In this document: one piece after another, positions 17,137 to 29,396 of the stretch | Position numbering within the stretch: position 1 is the stretch's first letter | Layout of the letters: the number at the start of each line of letters is the position of its first letter | NCBI RefSeq assembly: GCF_900099555.1 | Contig: NZ_FMWM01000002.1 | Coordinates: forward strand, 1,299,629 to 1,363,628 | Source: Peptoniphilus raoultii | Lineage (GTDB): Bacteria; Bacillota; Clostridia; Tissierellales; Peptoniphilaceae | Reading direction: 5' to 3' | DNA: 64,000 nt | Program-made: the position numbers and the translations under genes | Notes under the pieces: model-generated | The model's database searches: none | Seen by the model: the letters and a program-made list of their open reading frames with translations, nothing else | Told to the model about the DNA's origin: nothing

Positions 17137-18585
17137 TCAATCTTCTACTTCTTCAAATTTTATATTATCAAGAGCATATTTTAAAAGCTCACTTGCAAGA
17201 GGGGCGGCAACCTTTCCTCCATAATCTGCAATATTGGGAATTACAACCGAAATCGCAACTTTAGGATCATCTGCTGGTGCAAAACCAACAAACCAAGCAT
17301 TATTTTTTCCTTCTGTAATGTTAAACTGAGCCGTTCCAGTTTTACCAGCAACTTGGTAACCCCTAACATAGGCTTCAGTTCCAGTCCCATTATTTACAAC
17401 ATTAACCATCATGTCCCTAATTAAATTTGCATGTTCTTTAGTCATAACTTCTGAAAGGACTTCTGGATTTCTCCTTAAAATATTTTTTCCGTCAGAACCG
17501 TCAATACTCTTAACAAGATAAGGTTTCATCATAAGCCCTTCATTTGCTATTGTTGAAGTAATTAAACACATTTCAAGGGGGGTTACTAAAATATCATCAT
17601 GACCCATGCCAGCTGAGCCAAGTGCAGTTTTATCAAAGCCTTGCCTATTATAGGACCAAGTAGAAACTTCAAGAGGCAAATCAAAGTCTACATCTTTATT
17701 TATCATAAATTTTTCGCAAACTGATGAAAAAATACTTGTGCCTACATCAATTGCCTTTCTTATAAAATAAGTATTTATTGATTTTGTAAAGGCTGTTTTT
17801 AAATTTATATGTCCATAGGCCTTGCCCGTTGAATTTTTAAATTCCCTACCATCGTCAACTTTTTCTACACCCTTATCTATATAATTTTGCGAAATTCCTG
17901 ACTCTAAAATTGCAGCAGTTGTTACAATTTTAAAAACTGAACCAGGAGCAAATTTCCCTAGTGTAGAATTATTAAATAAAGCTCCGTTATTTTTTTTATT
18001 TATTTCTTCCATGTCCTTGGCAATATTTTGGGAATTGAAATCAGGAATGGAAACCATGGCAAGAATTTCTCCCGTCTTCGGATTCATCATAACAATTGAA
18101 CCCTTTTCATAATTGTCGGCAAGAACCTGTCTTACTTTCTTTTGAAGATCAGTATTTGTTGTTAAGGTTACTGAATCTCCCATATTTAAATCCATATTTT
18201 TATTTACAAGGGATTTAAAGGTCTTTGCAAGTTTAGATCCATTTTTCCCAACTAAATATTCATTAAATTCTTTTTCTATGCCATATTTAGAAACTATTCT
18301 ATTGGAATAGCCTACAATGTGTGAATAAATTACCGGATAATTATAAACCCTTTGATACTGATATTTTTCTCCTGTAGAATAGGCAAGAACCTTCCCGTCC
18401 CTATCATAAATATTTCCTCTTTTAACAGAATTTTCAGCAAGTGCCGGCCTTCTGTTGGCAGGATTCTTTATAGCATCTTGAGCCTTGAAAATTGTAAAAT
18501 AAGTTAAATATATAACTGGTGATAGGAGAAGAACTATAAGAAATATGAGAAGTATTAAAATTCTTTTATTTTCATTTGTTTTCAT
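17137..18585 (-). CDS. Class B penicillin-binding protein (PbpA-like transpeptidase)
   Basis: This membrane-anchored transpeptidase cross-links peptidoglycan. The chosen ATG at 18585 gives 482 residues and overlaps the ftsW stop by 14 bases, with AGGGG upstream. An upstream in-frame extension to 18654 lacks support. One N-terminal membrane helix (residues about 8-32) is followed by the transpeptidase domain with SVFK (SxxK), SIN (SxN) and KTGTAQF (KTG). The size and the FHA-FtsW-PBP gene order resemble the actinobacterial fhaB-rodA-pbpA cluster. A role in elongation or division is inferred. Confidence 0.93.
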   Translation of the reverse strand: MKTNENKRILILLIFLIVLLLSPVIYLTYFTIFKAQDAIKNPANRRPALAENSVKRGNIYDRDGKVLAYSTGEKYQYQRVYNYPVIYSHIVGYSNRIVSKYGIEKEFNEYLVGKNGSKLAKTFKSLVNKNMDLNMGDSVTLTTNTDLQKKVRQVLADNYEKGSIVMMNPKTGEILAMVSIPDFNSQNIAKDMEEINKKNNGALFNNSTLGKFAPGSVFKIVTTAAILESGISQNYIDKGVEKVDDGREFKNSTGKAYGHINLKTAFTKSINTYFIRKAIDVGTSIFSSVCEKFMINKDVDFDLPLEVSTWSYNRQGFDKTALGSAGMGHDDILVTPLEMCLITSTIANEGLMMKPYLVKSIDGSDGKNILRRNPEVLSEVMTKEHANLIRDMMVNVVNNGTGTEAYVRGYQVAGKTGTAQFNITEGKNNAWFVGFAPADDPKVAISVVIPNIADYGGKVAAPLASELLKYALDNIKFEEVED

Positions 18586-19840
18586 CTTTGATTCCCCTAT
18601 CATATAAATAAGATAAGTCTTCACCTGTAAACTGCAAAATTCCAAGAGCAACAAAGGACGAAATCATAGCAGATCCCCCATAGGATACAAAGGGCAGAGT
18701 AAGACCTGTTGAAGGAATTAATTTTATAACTCCTCCAATATTTAAAAAGGCATGAATTGCAAATAAAACTGCAACTGCAACTGCAAGTATTCTATAAAAA
18801 ATAAATTCTTGATTAAGGGCAATTTTTACTGCCCTATAAATTAAAAGCATAAAGAGCATAATTATACCAATGCCCACAAGTATTCCCATCTCTTCACAAA
18901 TAACTGCAAAGATAAAGTCTGATTCATTAACCTGAACCTGATTTGGATAGCCAAGTCCAATCCCTTGACCAAAAAATCCCCCTTCTCCAATGGCAAAAAG
19001 CGACTGAGTTATTTGCCCCGCTTTTCCATCTATCATTCCCATTGGGCTAAGCCAAATCTCAACCCTGGATCTAACATGATAAAATAAAAAGTAGGAAGCT
19101 ATCCCGCCAATAACCATTAAAAGTAAATTGCTATAAAGGCATGTCTTGTCCTTGTCATAAATAAATTGCAGACAGGTATAAATTGCCATAAAGACAACAG
19201 CTGTTCCTAAATCTTTTTGTAAAAATAAAAATCCCACAAAAATATACATTACAAGCATCAAATAATAAGACGAATGTTTGACACCGTGTCTTTCAAGTTT
19301 ATTTTGAAATTTTGTATAAAAGGAAGCTATTAAAAATATGGTTAAGATTTTTGTTATTTCTGAAAGCTGAATGGAAAAAGCATCATTACCAAAGACAATC
19401 CAGTTTCTAGCACCCTTAATTTCACTACCAAAAATAAGAGTTAAAAGAAAAAACAATATGGATAATAAAAGATAAAGACTTGTAAGATTTTCAAGCCTTC
19501 TCATGGCTCTAATGACGAAATATGTTAAATAAAATGATAAAATTCCAACAAGGGCCCACACGAGCTGTTTTAAACCGAGGGTCGGTGAAATTCTATAAAT
19601 TGTTATAATTCCAATAGTTAAAAGCATGGACACAATTAAAAATAAATAATTATCTCCTGTCGAAACCCTGCCCAAAACCAAATTTGAAATGTAGACAATA
19701 AGAATAAGTCCTATAAATAAAATTACTATATACCTGTCCAAGTGTTTGTTATTGAAAAAAAACAACAAAAAAATACTTAGAAGTTCAAATATTAATAAGA
19801 GATTTCCCGGTCTCCTATTTTTCAATAAAAAACTTAACAT
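18572..19840 (-). CDS. FtsW/RodA/SpoVE-family peptidoglycan glycosyltransferase
   Basis: This 422-residue SEDS protein has about ten membrane segments and polymerises lipid II together with a cognate class B PBP. Family hallmarks are LSEITKILTIFLIASF, FLQKDLGTAVVFMAIY and the C-terminal IPSTGLTLPFVSYGGSAMIS. The partner PBP gene overlaps its 3' end. Whether it is the division or the elongation enzyme cannot be told from sequence. Confidence 0.95.
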   Translation of the reverse strand: MLSFLLKNRRPGNLLLIFELLSIFLLFFFNNKHLDRYIVILFIGLILIVYISNLVLGRVSTGDNYLFLIVSMLLTIGIITIYRISPTLGLKQLVWALVGILSFYLTYFVIRAMRRLENLTSLYLLLSILFFLLTLIFGSEIKGARNWIVFGNDAFSIQLSEITKILTIFLIASFYTKFQNKLERHGVKHSSYYLMLVMYIFVGFLFLQKDLGTAVVFMAIYTCLQFIYDKDKTCLYSNLLLMVIGGIASYFLFYHVRSRVEIWLSPMGMIDGKAGQITQSLFAIGEGGFFGQGIGLGYPNQVQVNESDFIFAVICEEMGILVGIGIIMLFMLLIYRAVKIALNQEFIFYRILAVAVAVLFAIHAFLNIGGVIKLIPSTGLTLPFVSYGGSAMISSFVALGILQFTGEDLSYLYDRGIKDENK

Positions 19841-20281
19841 CTATCTGTTCTCCACAAAAATAAATTGAATAAATCCAACCCCAATTTTGTCACCATTAGA
19901 AAGTTCAAATTGCTCATCAGGATTTATTATTTCTCCATTTAAATAAGTGCCATTTGCTGAATGAAGGTCTTTTAAATAAAAACTGCCATTAATTTCTTTA
20001 ATAGTTAAGTGATTTTTGCTGACAAATTTATCCTTTATAACAATGTCATTTCTTGATGACCTGCCAAGGCTTATTAAGCCTCCAAGCACATAATATTCCT
20101 GCATCTTAAAGGATAAGGAGTCGAGTCTATTGACAACTTTTAAATAGGAATTGTCAAGTGAAGATCCCCTTTTGCCCATTTGTCTTATATCTAAATACAT
20201 AAGCCTTAAGATACTAAAGATAAATAGATAGATAATTATAATAAATATGTATCTTAAAACCTGGGATAATAATTCAAACAT
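19841..20281 (-). CDS. Membrane-anchored FHA-domain protein
   Basis: This 146-residue protein has one N-terminal membrane helix (about residues 8-28) and a C-terminal forkhead-associated domain: ISLGRSSRNDIVI, KFVSKNHLTI and LHSANGTYLNG carry the conserved G-R, S, N-H and N-G residues. FHA domains bind phosphothreonine peptides, so it may link a Ser/Thr kinase to the FtsW-PBP pair downstream. No kinase gene is in the window. It is the first gene of the long operon. Confidence 0.9.
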   Translation of the reverse strand: MFELLSQVLRYIFIIIIYLFIFSILRLMYLDIRQMGKRGSSLDNSYLKVVNRLDSLSFKMQEYYVLGGLISLGRSSRNDIVIKDKFVSKNHLTIKEINGSFYLKDLHSANGTYLNGEIINPDEQFELSNGDKIGVGFIQFIFVENR

Positions 20282-20308
20282 ATAAAACTCCTAATAAATA
20301 CTTATTAC

Positions 20309-20338
20309 ATTATATACTTTTTAGGCCTATATTGCTAA
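20309..20338 (-). promoter_or_regulatory. Promoter of the FHA-ftsW-PBP-isp-rho-prfA operon
   Basis: On the minus strand TTAGCA (20333-20338) and TATAAT (20309-20314) are 18 bases apart, about 28 bases upstream of the FHA gene start. The -35 is a partial match. Confidence 0.5.
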
Positions 20339-20404
20339 TAATTTTTTTTCACTTAATTTTTAGCAAATTTTAGGAAATTTTGTTAAACTAGAGGTGGTGA
20401 TCTT

Positions 20405-21013
20405 ATGTTTATAAAAAGTATTAGTTTTTATAAAAATTCTTATGAAATTGAATTTTCAAATTTTGAAAAGGTAAATATAATTGAAGATACTCTAGTCAAA
20501 TTTAATCTCTATAAAAATTTGGAAGTTGCAGATGATTTTCCCCAAAAATTAAGGGAAGAAAATAATTTTATTAAGGCCTTTAATTTGGCCTGCTCTTATT
20601 TAAAAAATATTAAGGCAACAAAAGATGTTAAAGATTATCTAAGAAAAAAAGAAATTCCAGATGAAATTATTGAAGAAATAATATTTGGGCTTGAAGACAA
20701 GGGATTTTTAGATGATTTAAACTACTCAAAGCTTTATATTCGTGATAGTCAGAAATTAAACAAATATGGTCAAAATAAGATTAAATATAATTTAATTTCA
20801 AAAGGTATTGATAAATATACTGTAGAAGATGCTTTAGAAAGCCTTGATTATGACCTTGAAAGAGAAAATATTAGAAATTTGTTTACAAGAAAAATAAAAG
20901 ATGACTATAGTACTGAAAATATTAATAAGGCTGTAAAATATTTAATAAATAAAGGTTATGCTTATGAAATGATTAAGGATTTTTTATATGAAGTCAGACA
21001 GGAATATGAATAA
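20405..21013 (+). CDS. recX: RecX-family regulator of RecA
   Basis: This 202-residue all-helical protein fits RecX, which binds RecA filaments and limits their activity. The family pattern of three-helix repeats is visible: ACSYLKNIKATKDVKDYL, then KEIPDEIIEEIIFGLEDKGFLDDLNYSKLYI, in two parts. The start is ATG after AGAGGTGGTG. A GIY-YIG gene overlaps its 3' end. RecA itself is not in the window. Confidence 0.85.
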   Translation: MFIKSISFYKNSYEIEFSNFEKVNIIEDTLVKFNLYKNLEVADDFPQKLREENNFIKAFNLACSYLKNIKATKDVKDYLRKKEIPDEIIEEIIFGLEDKGFLDDLNYSKLYIRDSQKLNKYGQNKIKYNLISKGIDKYTVEDALESLDYDLERENIRNLFTRKIKDDYSTENINKAVKYLINKGYAYEMIKDFLYEVRQEYE

Positions 21014-21284
21014 TTACTTTGTCTATATCCTAAAGTGCAGTGACAATTCTTTTTACACTGGAATTACAAATGATATGGAAAAAAGGCTAATAAATCACAA
21101 CAAGGGTATCGCTTCAAAATATACAAGGTCCCGCCTTCCTGTTAGTCTTATTTATAAGCACCCCTGCAAGGATAAGTCAGCAGCCTTAAAATATGAAATT
21201 GCCATAAAAAAACTGCCGAGAACAAAAAAAGAAAAACTAATCAAGGGTCTATTATCCTTTGAAGATATAAAAATAGAGAAATGA
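20988..21284 (+). CDS. GIY-YIG domain protein (UPF0213, YhbQ/YazA-like)
   Basis: This small protein of about 98 residues is a single GIY-YIG nuclease-type domain: YFVYILKCSDNSFYTGITND, then ASKYTRSRLPVSLIY. The cellular role of this stand-alone group is poorly known, although some members cut DNA or RNA. ATG at 20988 has AAGGA nine bases upstream. An alternative ATG at 21006 would begin MNNYFVYIL and fits the family N-terminus equally well. It overlaps recX and ends next to the stop codon of a convergent gene. Confidence 0.87.
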   Translation: MKSDRNMNNYFVYILKCSDNSFYTGITNDMEKRLINHNKGIASKYTRSRLPVSLIYKHPCKDKSAALKYEIAIKKLPRTKKEKLIKGLLSFEDIKIEK

Positions 21285-21617
21285 CTATCTTCTGCCATTT
21301 CTCTTATATCTGTTTTTATTTGATGATGCAATTCCAATAATGAGGGCAAATATTAAAGATATAAGCCCGGAACTGACTCCAATTACAAAAACTATTAAAT
21401 TATTTAAACTTTCCTTTTCAAAAAGTTTATCCGTTACCATAAAAATTGAAAACATACCTATGAAAAATAACATAAGACCCGGAATATATTTTAAAAATTT
21501 CAAGTCCCTGGCTGTAAAATTAACTATAAATGTTAGGATAATACCTAAAATAATTATGCCTATAGTCAATATAAAATAATCAGCATTTGCTGTAATTAAT
21601 TCTTTTATTTCACTCAT
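21285..21617 (-). CDS. Small membrane protein of unknown function
   Basis: This 110-residue protein has three hydrophobic stretches (about residues 13-36, 43-62 and 72-96) and a basic C-terminal tail (SSNKNRYKRNGRR). I do not recognise a family. It lies nine bases after a lipoprotein gene and is the last gene of a two-component operon, so it may contribute to membrane sensing or to the output of that system. It ends directly against the GIY-YIG gene with no room for a separate terminator. Confidence 0.65.
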   Translation of the reverse strand: MSEIKELITANADYFILTIGIIILGIILTFIVNFTARDLKFLKYIPGLMLFFIGMFSIFMVTDKLFEKESLNNLIVFVIGVSSGLISLIFALIIGIASSNKNRYKRNGRR

Positions 21618-21626
21618 TTTACACCT

Positions 21627-23039
21627 CTAATTTTTTCTGCTTATTTCTTTTTGCCAAAGCCTTGAATACCTACCCATGGCCCATTGGCTCATAATAATAT
21701 CTGCGTTGTCTCCTATTTCCCTTTCAAAAAGTGGATTTTCAATAATATCGCCTTTTTCTATATTATATATCTTTAGCATGTCATTTTCCAATGTTATTAA
21801 AAATTTATTGTCAGGAGAAATAAAAGCATCCTTAATCCTAGAATGAAATTTTTTTATTTCATTCATGGGAATTGGCAGTGAATTATATTTATTTATTGAT
21901 GTTGGTAGAACGAGATTTAAGTCAAAATCATTATAGGTATTTTTTTCTTCATTATAATTTCTACCCATTAATTTCCAAAAACCATTTTGCCTAAAAATTC
22001 CTATATTTCTTGAGTCTTCTAGTCTATTTTCAATATCTAATAGATTTTCCCCTTGAGTTTTATCTGGATCTATAAAATCTTTAACTTCCAAGGCTTTTTT
22101 TGATTCTAATTTATCTATTTCATAAATTCTTAATTTTTTAATCCCCATATTTGTATCATAATTTTCAATATTTATTATGTCGTCAGAAATATAAATAATA
22201 TTTTTAAGGACATTTCTATCTTCAATTTGAATGGGTTTTTCCTTGGTTTGAGATTCATCAATGCTGTCTAGTCTCTTTTTTATAATTAAATTATCAGTTG
22301 TTTCGTTTCCCTTAAAAAGTCTTTGTATTTCAACTTCTGAAAAACCATCAAGTCTAGGAAGCAAAATATTTGAACTTTCATAAAGATTTTCAACTCCAGC
22401 ATCTGAAAATTTAATATAAATTGTCTTGTAATTATAGGTTGGAAGCTTGGAAGTGTCTGGAATTTTAAGACCTAATAAAAGGCCGCTTTCAGCTTTTGAT
22501 CCCAAAGTTTCTATGGATGCGTCAATGTTTTCATCTTTTTTACTGGCAATAGCAAGGCTAAGCTCATTATCTTTAATCTCATCATCAGATTTAGAAATCT
22601 GAAAAATAAATCCATTTCTAAAGATAAAGGCCTTATCTTCAGTAACTTTAATAATTTCATAGGCCCCCAAATCACTTTGCTTTATGGAAATGGCATAGGC
22701 GTCCTTATTTTCAACGCTTAAAATCTCATGATTTAAATTATATTTGTTGTATAAATAATTTTCTAAATTAATTTTCTTTGTCTTATAAATAGGACCTTGA
22801 ATATATTCTCCTGCAATAAAGGATTCTTTATTGGCGAATAAAACGTCCATACCTATAATTTCCTTGCACATAAAATTGTCATTTGATAAATTATCTGAAT
22901 AAATATATTTAGTAACAACCCACTTCCCATAAATTGGAGGTTTTACAGTTTCAGGTGTTTCTATATTTGATCCCTCCGGATTAATAAAGGAACAGGCTGA
23001 CAAAAAAACCATTAAAATTAAGATTATTATTTTTTTCAT
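21627..23039 (-). CDS. Two-component-associated lipoprotein of unknown function
   Basis: This 470-residue protein has a lipoprotein signal peptide with lipobox LSAC (MKKIIILILMVFLSAC), so it should be anchored on the outer face of the membrane. The body shows alternating beta-rich segments, and near the C-terminus a sequence resembling a beta-propeller blade (ISPDNKFLITLENDMLKIYN). Its ATG overlaps the kinase stop codon (ATGA), so production is coupled to the kinase. A role as accessory sensor or target is inference. I recognise no named family. Confidence 0.72.
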   Translation of the reverse strand: MKKIIILILMVFLSACSFINPEGSNIETPETVKPPIYGKWVVTKYIYSDNLSNDNFMCKEIIGMDVLFANKESFIAGEYIQGPIYKTKKINLENYLYNKYNLNHEILSVENKDAYAISIKQSDLGAYEIIKVTEDKAFIFRNGFIFQISKSDDEIKDNELSLAIASKKDENIDASIETLGSKAESGLLLGLKIPDTSKLPTYNYKTIYIKFSDAGVENLYESSNILLPRLDGFSEVEIQRLFKGNETTDNLIIKKRLDSIDESQTKEKPIQIEDRNVLKNIIYISDDIINIENYDTNMGIKKLRIYEIDKLESKKALEVKDFIDPDKTQGENLLDIENRLEDSRNIGIFRQNGFWKLMGRNYNEEKNTYNDFDLNLVLPTSINKYNSLPIPMNEIKKFHSRIKDAFISPDNKFLITLENDMLKIYNIEKGDIIENPLFEREIGDNADIIMSQWAMGRYSRLWQKEISRKN

Positions 23040-24442
23040 GCACTTTCCCCCTCTCCCTTAATGGGAATTTGTAGTTCAACTGTTGTTCCAATATTTTCTT
23101 CAGAGAAAATTTCTAAATTGCCCCCATGCATCTTTGCAATTTCGTCTGAAATTGAAAGGCCAAGGCCAGAATGGGACTTTGAATGTTTACCCTTATAAAA
23201 TTTTTCCTTAACATGTTGCAAGTCTTTTTTTGACATACCACATCCATTATCAGAAACCAAAACTAAAAACTTATTATTTTCTGATCTTGACTGAACTTTT
23301 ACCCAACCCTTTTCAAATGTAAACTTTATGGCATTATCAATAATATTAATTAAAAGCTGTTTAATCCTATTTTCGTCACCAATTGTAAGGATGGGTTCTT
23401 CCATAAGTTCTGTTTGAAAATCAATGCCATTGGAATTTGCCCTTGGCTTCATTTGCTTTGCGACATCATTTACAGTTTGAGAAATATCAAAAAGTTCCAA
23501 ATCTAGGGTCATTCTGCCAGAAATATATCTTGAAAAGTCAAGAAGTTCTTCCACCATTTTTGAAAGTCTATCACTTTCATTTTCAATAATTGTAAGGCCT
23601 TCATCCATAAGTTCCTCTTCAGATTTTGAATCCCTTAAAACTACAGCCCAGCCCTTAATTGATGTTAGTGGAGTTCTTAATTCATGGGAAATAGAGGATA
23701 TAAAATCATTTTTAATCTTATCTTTTTTTACAATTTCATCTGCCATAACATTTAAGGCCTTGGCAAGTTCACCAATTTCGTCATCTTCCCAAGACTCCTC
23801 ACTTTTTTCATACTGGCTATTTGACATCCTCTTAGCCATTTGAGTGAGACGGCCAATTGGTTTAACAATTGATTTTGAAAGAATAATTGAAACAATGGCA
23901 GTAATTATTGTAAGGATTATAGAAAAAATTATAAGACTCAGCACTGTTTTTATTATTGATTTATTAGCTTCATTTAAAGAAGAAATAAATCTTAAATACC
24001 CAATAGTTTCCCCTTTTGAATTAATAAGAGGACTTGTTAGGGCCATAACTTGGGCGGAAGTTTTATTGTCAATCCCAGTCCAAACCCTTGAAGAATTTTC
24101 TTTTGCAGCCAAAAAATCATCAGTAGCAATTGGATCCTTATAAATAGCACCTATTGAGTCCAATAAAACATAGCCCTTTAGATCTAAAATTTGCACCTGA
24201 GCCCTAGTATAAGTCCACAAGAGGTCATTATCATCTAAAATTATGTCATTTAAGGAATTTTCAGAAAAATTTCTATTATAAATGGAAATAGAAAATTTAA
24301 GCCTATTTTTCAGCTCATTTTCTACATTTTTATAGTAAAATTTTTTAAATCCTATAAGTAAAAATATATCAACAATAATAATTGTAGTTACGATTATGAT
24401 TAAATAACTTTTTACAAGTCTTTTACCTATTCTGTTTTTCAA
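23036..24442 (-). CDS. Sensor histidine kinase
   Basis: This 468-residue membrane kinase has TM helices near residues 12-32 and 166-192 flanking an extracellular sensor region. HAMP follows (KSIVKPIGRLTQMAKRMS), then HisKA with the phosphoacceptor His in SISHELRTPLTSIKGW, and an HATPase domain with N-box IIDNAIKFTF, G1 DNGCGMS and GLGLSI. It starts at TTG (24442) with AAGGTGA upstream, directly after the response-regulator stop codon. The architecture is like PhoR or ResE. The signal is unknown. Confidence 0.93.
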   Translation of the reverse strand: MKNRIGKRLVKSYLIIIVTTIIIVDIFLLIGFKKFYYKNVENELKNRLKFSISIYNRNFSENSLNDIILDDNDLLWTYTRAQVQILDLKGYVLLDSIGAIYKDPIATDDFLAAKENSSRVWTGIDNKTSAQVMALTSPLINSKGETIGYLRFISSLNEANKSIIKTVLSLIIFSIILTIITAIVSIILSKSIVKPIGRLTQMAKRMSNSQYEKSEESWEDDEIGELAKALNVMADEIVKKDKIKNDFISSISHELRTPLTSIKGWAVVLRDSKSEEELMDEGLTIIENESDRLSKMVEELLDFSRYISGRMTLDLELFDISQTVNDVAKQMKPRANSNGIDFQTELMEEPILTIGDENRIKQLLINIIDNAIKFTFEKGWVKVQSRSENNKFLVLVSDNGCGMSKKDLQHVKEKFYKGKHSKSHSGLGLSISDEIAKMHGGNLEIFSEENIGTTVELQIPIKGEGESA

Positions 24443-25135
24443 TTATTCACCTTGCCACCTGTAGCCAAGTCCCCAAACTGTTTCAATATATTCAGGCTTG
24501 GCAGGATTTTCTTCTATTTTTGCTCGAAGCCTTCTAATGTTTACATCAACAATTTTTGAATCACCAATAAATTCCGTTCCCCATACAATTTTTAATATCT
24601 CATCCCTATTCATGGCCTTTTTGGGATTTTCCATAAAAATCTTCATGATTTGAAATTCCGTTGGTGTAAGTTCAATTTCTACTCCATCCTTATAAAATTT
24701 TCTGGAATAATAGTCTAATTTAAAGGCACCTTGGATAAGCATATTTTCAGAAGCTTCCTCATCATCTTCTTCAAGTCTTCTTTCAAGAGATTTTATTCTT
24801 AAAGTTAATTCAGTTGGATTGAAAGGCTTTGTCAAATAGTCATCAGACCCATATTGAAAGCCCATAATTTTGTCATAATCTTCAGCCTTAGCTGAAAGCA
24901 TAATAATTCCAAGTGATGGAAATTCAGGCCTTAGGGTTTTTAATACTTCAAAGCCATCAATGCCGGGAAGCATTATATCTAAAACTAAAATTTTAGGATG
25001 CTCTTTTCTAGCAATTTCAATTCCCTCTTCGCCACTTCCAGCTTCTAAAATATTGTAACCTTCTCTTTCTAAATTTATTTTAACAAATTTTCTAATCGCT
25101 TCTTCATCTTCAACTAATAAAATTTTTGTTGCCAA
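24443..25135 (-). CDS. OmpR/PhoB-family response regulator
   Basis: The receiver domain has the acidic pair EDEE, phosphoacceptor Asp in LVLDIMLPGIDG and Lys in DYLTKPF. A winged-helix DNA-binding domain follows (LTPTEFQIMKIF, VDVNIRRLRAKIE, YIETVWGLGYRW). I prefer TTG at 25135 (MATKILLVEDEE, 230 residues), since GAAGG sits eight bases upstream. The GTG at 25144 overlaps that Shine-Dalgarno sequence. It is the first gene of a four-gene operon with kinase, lipoprotein and a small membrane protein. Confidence 0.94.
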   Translation of the reverse strand: MATKILLVEDEEAIRKFVKINLEREGYNILEAGSGEEGIEIARKEHPKILVLDIMLPGIDGFEVLKTLRPEFPSLGIIMLSAKAEDYDKIMGFQYGSDDYLTKPFNPTELTLRIKSLERRLEEDDEEASENMLIQGAFKLDYYSRKFYKDGVEIELTPTEFQIMKIFMENPKKAMNRDEILKIVWGTEFIGDSKIVDVNIRRLRAKIEENPAKPEYIETVWGLGYRWQGE

Positions 25136-25168
25136 TCTATTCACCTTCTTTAATTAATTATAAAGAAA

Positions 25169-25206
25169 AAAACTCATAAATTCAATTAAATGAAAATATG
25201 AGTTTT
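25169..25206 (-). terminator. Terminator after guaB
   Basis: AAAACTCATA (25169-25178) and TATGAGTTTT (25197-25206) form a 10-base stem, followed on the minus strand by a T-rich run. It separates guaB from the two-component operon. Confidence 0.75.
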
Positions 25207-25225
25207 ATAAAGTATTATTAATTTT

Positions 25226-27883
<2,658 letters not shown>

Positions 27884-27894
<11 letters not shown>

Positions 27895-28717
27895 TACCTT
27901 CACTCCATTTTTTTAGCTTATTTAAAATTGAAGAGCCGTCATTTATATCAGGTCTATAGATTTCAAGTAAAAGCTGTTCTAAGGTTTCTAAATCTAAATA
28001 CCTTGAAATAACACCATCAGAAGCTGTTGAAATTTGACCAGTTTCTTCAGAAACCATAATTGAAAGACAGTCGCTTCTTTCAGAAATTCCAATTCCTGCC
28101 CTGTGTCTTGTTCCAAGTTCTTTAGAAATAGCCTTGCTATCGCTTAAGGGAAGAAAACAAGCCGCCGCCAAAACGACAGGCCCCTTTATAATAACAGCTC
28201 CGTCATGAAGAGGTGTGTTTGGTATGAATATATTTATTAATAGGCCACTTGATACATTGCCATTTATTTTTGTTCCCGTTTCAATAATTTCTGTAAGTCC
28301 AACTTTTCTCTCAATAATTATTAAAGCACCAATTTTTTGCCTTGAAAGAGATCCAACAGCATTGCAAATCTCTATAACAACAGCAGGGATTTTTTCTTGG
28401 TCACTTCCAAAATTATTTTTTATGGAAGAAGTCCTTCCTAAAAATTCAAGACCACGACGCAATTCAGGCTGAAAAACAATTATGAGGGCAAGAAGTCCAC
28501 CAGTTATTAATTTAGAAAATATCCAGTTAATTGTATATAGTTGGAAAAATTGTGAAATTAGCATAAAAGCCAAAAGAATAATAATACCTTTAAAAACCTG
28601 CTCGGCTCTTGTGTTTCTTATTAAATTTAAAATGAAGTAAATTAAAATTGCAACAATTGCTATGTCAATTATATCTCTTAAATTTATAAATGATAGATAA
28701 TGGGTTAAATCGTGCAT
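27884..28717 (-). CDS. cdaA: Diadenylate cyclase (c-di-AMP synthase)
   Basis: It makes the second messenger c-di-AMP from two ATP. Three N-terminal membrane helices (about residues 10-80) precede the DAC domain, whose signatures DGAVIIKG and GTRHRAGIGISE (the DGA and RHR motifs) are intact. The 277-residue length is normal for CdaA. It is followed by its regulator cdaR and preceded by a DUF5317 gene with a one-base gap. Confidence 0.96.
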
Positions 28718-28718
28718 T

Positions 28719-29267
28719 TTACCTCCTCGAAATCATCACTAAAGTTATTATAATACCTATACTAATAATTATATCACCAAGGCTTATGACCTTGGGCATG
28801 ATATATGGTTTTGCCAGGGGAATAATATCTCCAAGAAAAAATAATTTTGGATTTTGGAAAATTCCATGGCTTAAGGATTTTCCGCCTTCAATAATTTGAA
28901 GGGTCCTTAAATTTCCTATCCTTTCAAGAGCCCTTAAGGATACGGGCATTTTTCCATTAAAAAGAATTGCCAGCATATTAAGTAAAAGTCCAAATCCTAT
29001 AAAAGTCATTCCTCTTTTTTTGTAATTTACTATGAAAAATAAAAATACTAAAGCTAGTCCCAAAAGGTGGAAATAAAAATAAGTTTCTACTAAAAAATAA
29101 GATGGACTGCCAAAATCTCTTGCCGTAAAAAAATTTATGGCAAGTAAAATAAAGACGCCTCCAAAGGCAAGACCTATTCCTTTAAATTTCATATTCCAAA
29201 TTTTTTCAAAAGATCCCCTAGCAAAGTAAATTATAAGTAAAGAAATTATAAGAGCTTCTAAAATCAT
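28719..29267 (-). CDS. DUF5317-family membrane protein
   Basis: This 182-residue protein has about five hydrophobic segments. The central NGKMPVSLRALERIG and the C-terminal FLGDIIPLAKPYIMPKVISLGDIIISIGI resemble the DUF5317 family of unknown function. It is the first gene in front of cdaA and cdaR, so a link to c-di-AMP or envelope control is possible but unproven. It starts with ATG after TTTAGGTGG. Confidence 0.75.
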   Translation of the reverse strand: MILEALIISLLIIYFARGSFEKIWNMKFKGIGLAFGGVFILLAINFFTARDFGSPSYFLVETYFYFHLLGLALVFLFFIVNYKKRGMTFIGFGLLLNMLAILFNGKMPVSLRALERIGNLRTLQIIEGGKSLSHGIFQNPKLFFLGDIIPLAKPYIMPKVISLGDIIISIGIIITLVMISRR

Positions 29268-29331
29268 TTTACCACCTAAATTAATAATATCATAAAAATT
29301 GTAAATTTTTTATAGTATGAAAAATTTTTAT

Positions 29332-29363
29332 AAAAAAGATGCCACAAAATGTAGCATCTTTTT
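29332..29363 (-). terminator. Terminator after ispH-rpsA
   Basis: AAGATGC and GCATCTT form a stem with an 11-base loop, followed on the minus strand by a T run. It lies between the ispH-rpsA stop and the DUF5317 gene. Confidence 0.75.
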
Positions 29364-29396
29364 AATATAATTCAAAGCCTATTAGTAGCCAAATTT

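Noticed and set aside
18586-18654. Longer N-terminus for the class B PBP
   Set aside because: The extension reads through the ftsW coding region, adds residues before the membrane anchor and lacks a Shine-Dalgarno sequence. ATG 18585 has one.
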